This document shows, piece after piece, positions 63,684-64,000 of a DNA stretch of 64,000 nt. Location: positions 372,001 through 436,000 of the forward strand of contig NZ_NJIX01000006.1 of assembly GCF_002209485.1 (NCBI RefSeq), given 5' to 3'. The notes below the pieces were generated by a model. It was not told the DNA's origin and did not search any database. It worked only from the letters and a program-made list of their open reading frames with translations. A program made the translations under genes and the position numbers. Origin of the DNA: Achromobacter sp. HZ34. GTDB taxonomy: Bacteria > Pseudomonadota > Gammaproteobacteria > Burkholderiales > Burkholderiaceae_B. Each line of letters opens with the position of its first letter. Position 1 is the stretch's first letter.

Positions 63684-64000
63684 GAGCGACCCGGTGGTTG
63701 ACGAGGCGTATGACTGGACGGTTTACCGGGCGTTCGACGTCAGGGGCCCTGCACGTGATGCAGCCAGCGCGGTGCCAGCCAGCCGAACAGGGCGCAAGGT
63801 TCGGGGCCCGCTACGCTATTCATTTGAGTTGATAGTCAACCGGCCCCGCGCCGAGCTGCTTGGACCGTCATCTGTGCATTCGACACATCGGGTTGTGAGA
63901 CTTCCCACCTGATCTACCCCTGTGGTGAAAATGTCGCAATGTGGAAACAGAATGTTTGTGCATGAGAATAGGTTCTATTACCATTCGGTCCAGTTTCCTT
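63684..64000. other. 317-base intergenic stretch at the right edge
   Basis: No gene is visible. An overlapping open frame (63619-63912) is in a different frame from the TetR gene, Arg/Pro-rich and lacks a ribosome site. The last ~100 bases are more AT-rich, with AGAATAGGTTCTATT near 63965-63980, and may be the promoter of a gene beyond the window. Confidence 0.35.

Noticed and set aside
63960-63990. Possible Fur-type box at the right edge
   Set aside because: AGAATAGGTTCTATTACC is only loosely like the Fur hexamer array and no downstream gene is in view.

Overview
The window is GC-rich chromosomal DNA from a betaproteobacterium of the family Alcaligenaceae, most likely Bordetella in the broad sense (Achromobacter is the main alternative). 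The pointers are three separate Bug-type (tripartite tricarboxylate) periplasmic receptors, a BvgA/BvgS-like phosphorelay pair, a PXPV-repeat secreted protein, and a cyoABCD-SURF1-RegB/RegA-like block. This placement is inference from gene families; no database search was possible. I saw no rRNA, tRNA, insertion sequence, prophage or CRISPR array. Nearly all long ORFs opposite real genes are high-GC shadows.

Layout, left to right. 1-5.6 kb: a glutathione S-transferase cut by the left edge, its divergent HxlR regulator, then an IclR-controlled TRAP transporter operon (binding protein, fused DctQM permease, a small alpha-beta barrel protein). 5.6-9.5 kb: a membrane protein, serS with a strong terminator, the PXPV-repeat protein and two small genes. 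9.5-16 kb: a leftward catabolic operon (FAH-family hydrolase, Bug receptor, 2Fe-2S and molybdopterin subunits of a two-subunit Mo hydroxylase, a signal-less ModA-like protein) opposite a GntR/FCD regulator. 16-21 kb: a 2OG-Fe(II) oxygenase divergent from a gntR-bug-isocitrate-lyase-like-deacetylase operon. 21-29.3 kb: phosphoketolase, a HAD phosphatase, and a BvgS-like hybrid kinase with its BvgA-like regulator, preceded by a 700-base intergenic stretch with a leftward terminator that has no obvious gene behind it.

29.3-41 kb: a small gene, an aldo/keto reductase with a divergent AraC regulator, a RegB/RegA-like redox two-component system, SURF1, the cyoABCD quinol oxidase, and an MHS-type transporter. 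41-46.6 kb: a three-component drug efflux operon (outer membrane lipoprotein, DHA2 permease, HlyD-type adaptor) with a divergent TetR. 46.8-49.2 kb: a lipoprotein with a ParB-like fold and an uncertain ORF. 49.1-53.1 kb: an overlapping MBOAT-SGNH-SGNH operon, probably for exported glycan O-acylation. 53.5-56.3 kb: TauD-type dioxygenase, Bug receptor, GntR regulator. 56.4-59.3 kb: an MFS exporter with a divergent HxlR regulator, YceI, and a small secreted protein. 59.4-63.7 kb: a 1147-residue fusion of LplT-like transporter, PlsC acyltransferase and acyl-ACP/CoA ligase, divergent from a TetR regulator across three evenly spaced operators.

The overall theme is nutrient scavenging (TRAP and Bug receptors paired with catabolic enzymes and local regulators), redox and respiratory control, and envelope modification. 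The items most worth a second look are the BvgAS-like pair with its reduced sensor and the orphan terminator beside it, the signal-less ModA in the Mo-hydroxylase operon, the MBOAT/twin-SGNH cassette, the ParB-like lipoprotein, and the triple 22-bp-phased operator of the lipid-repair fusion gene.
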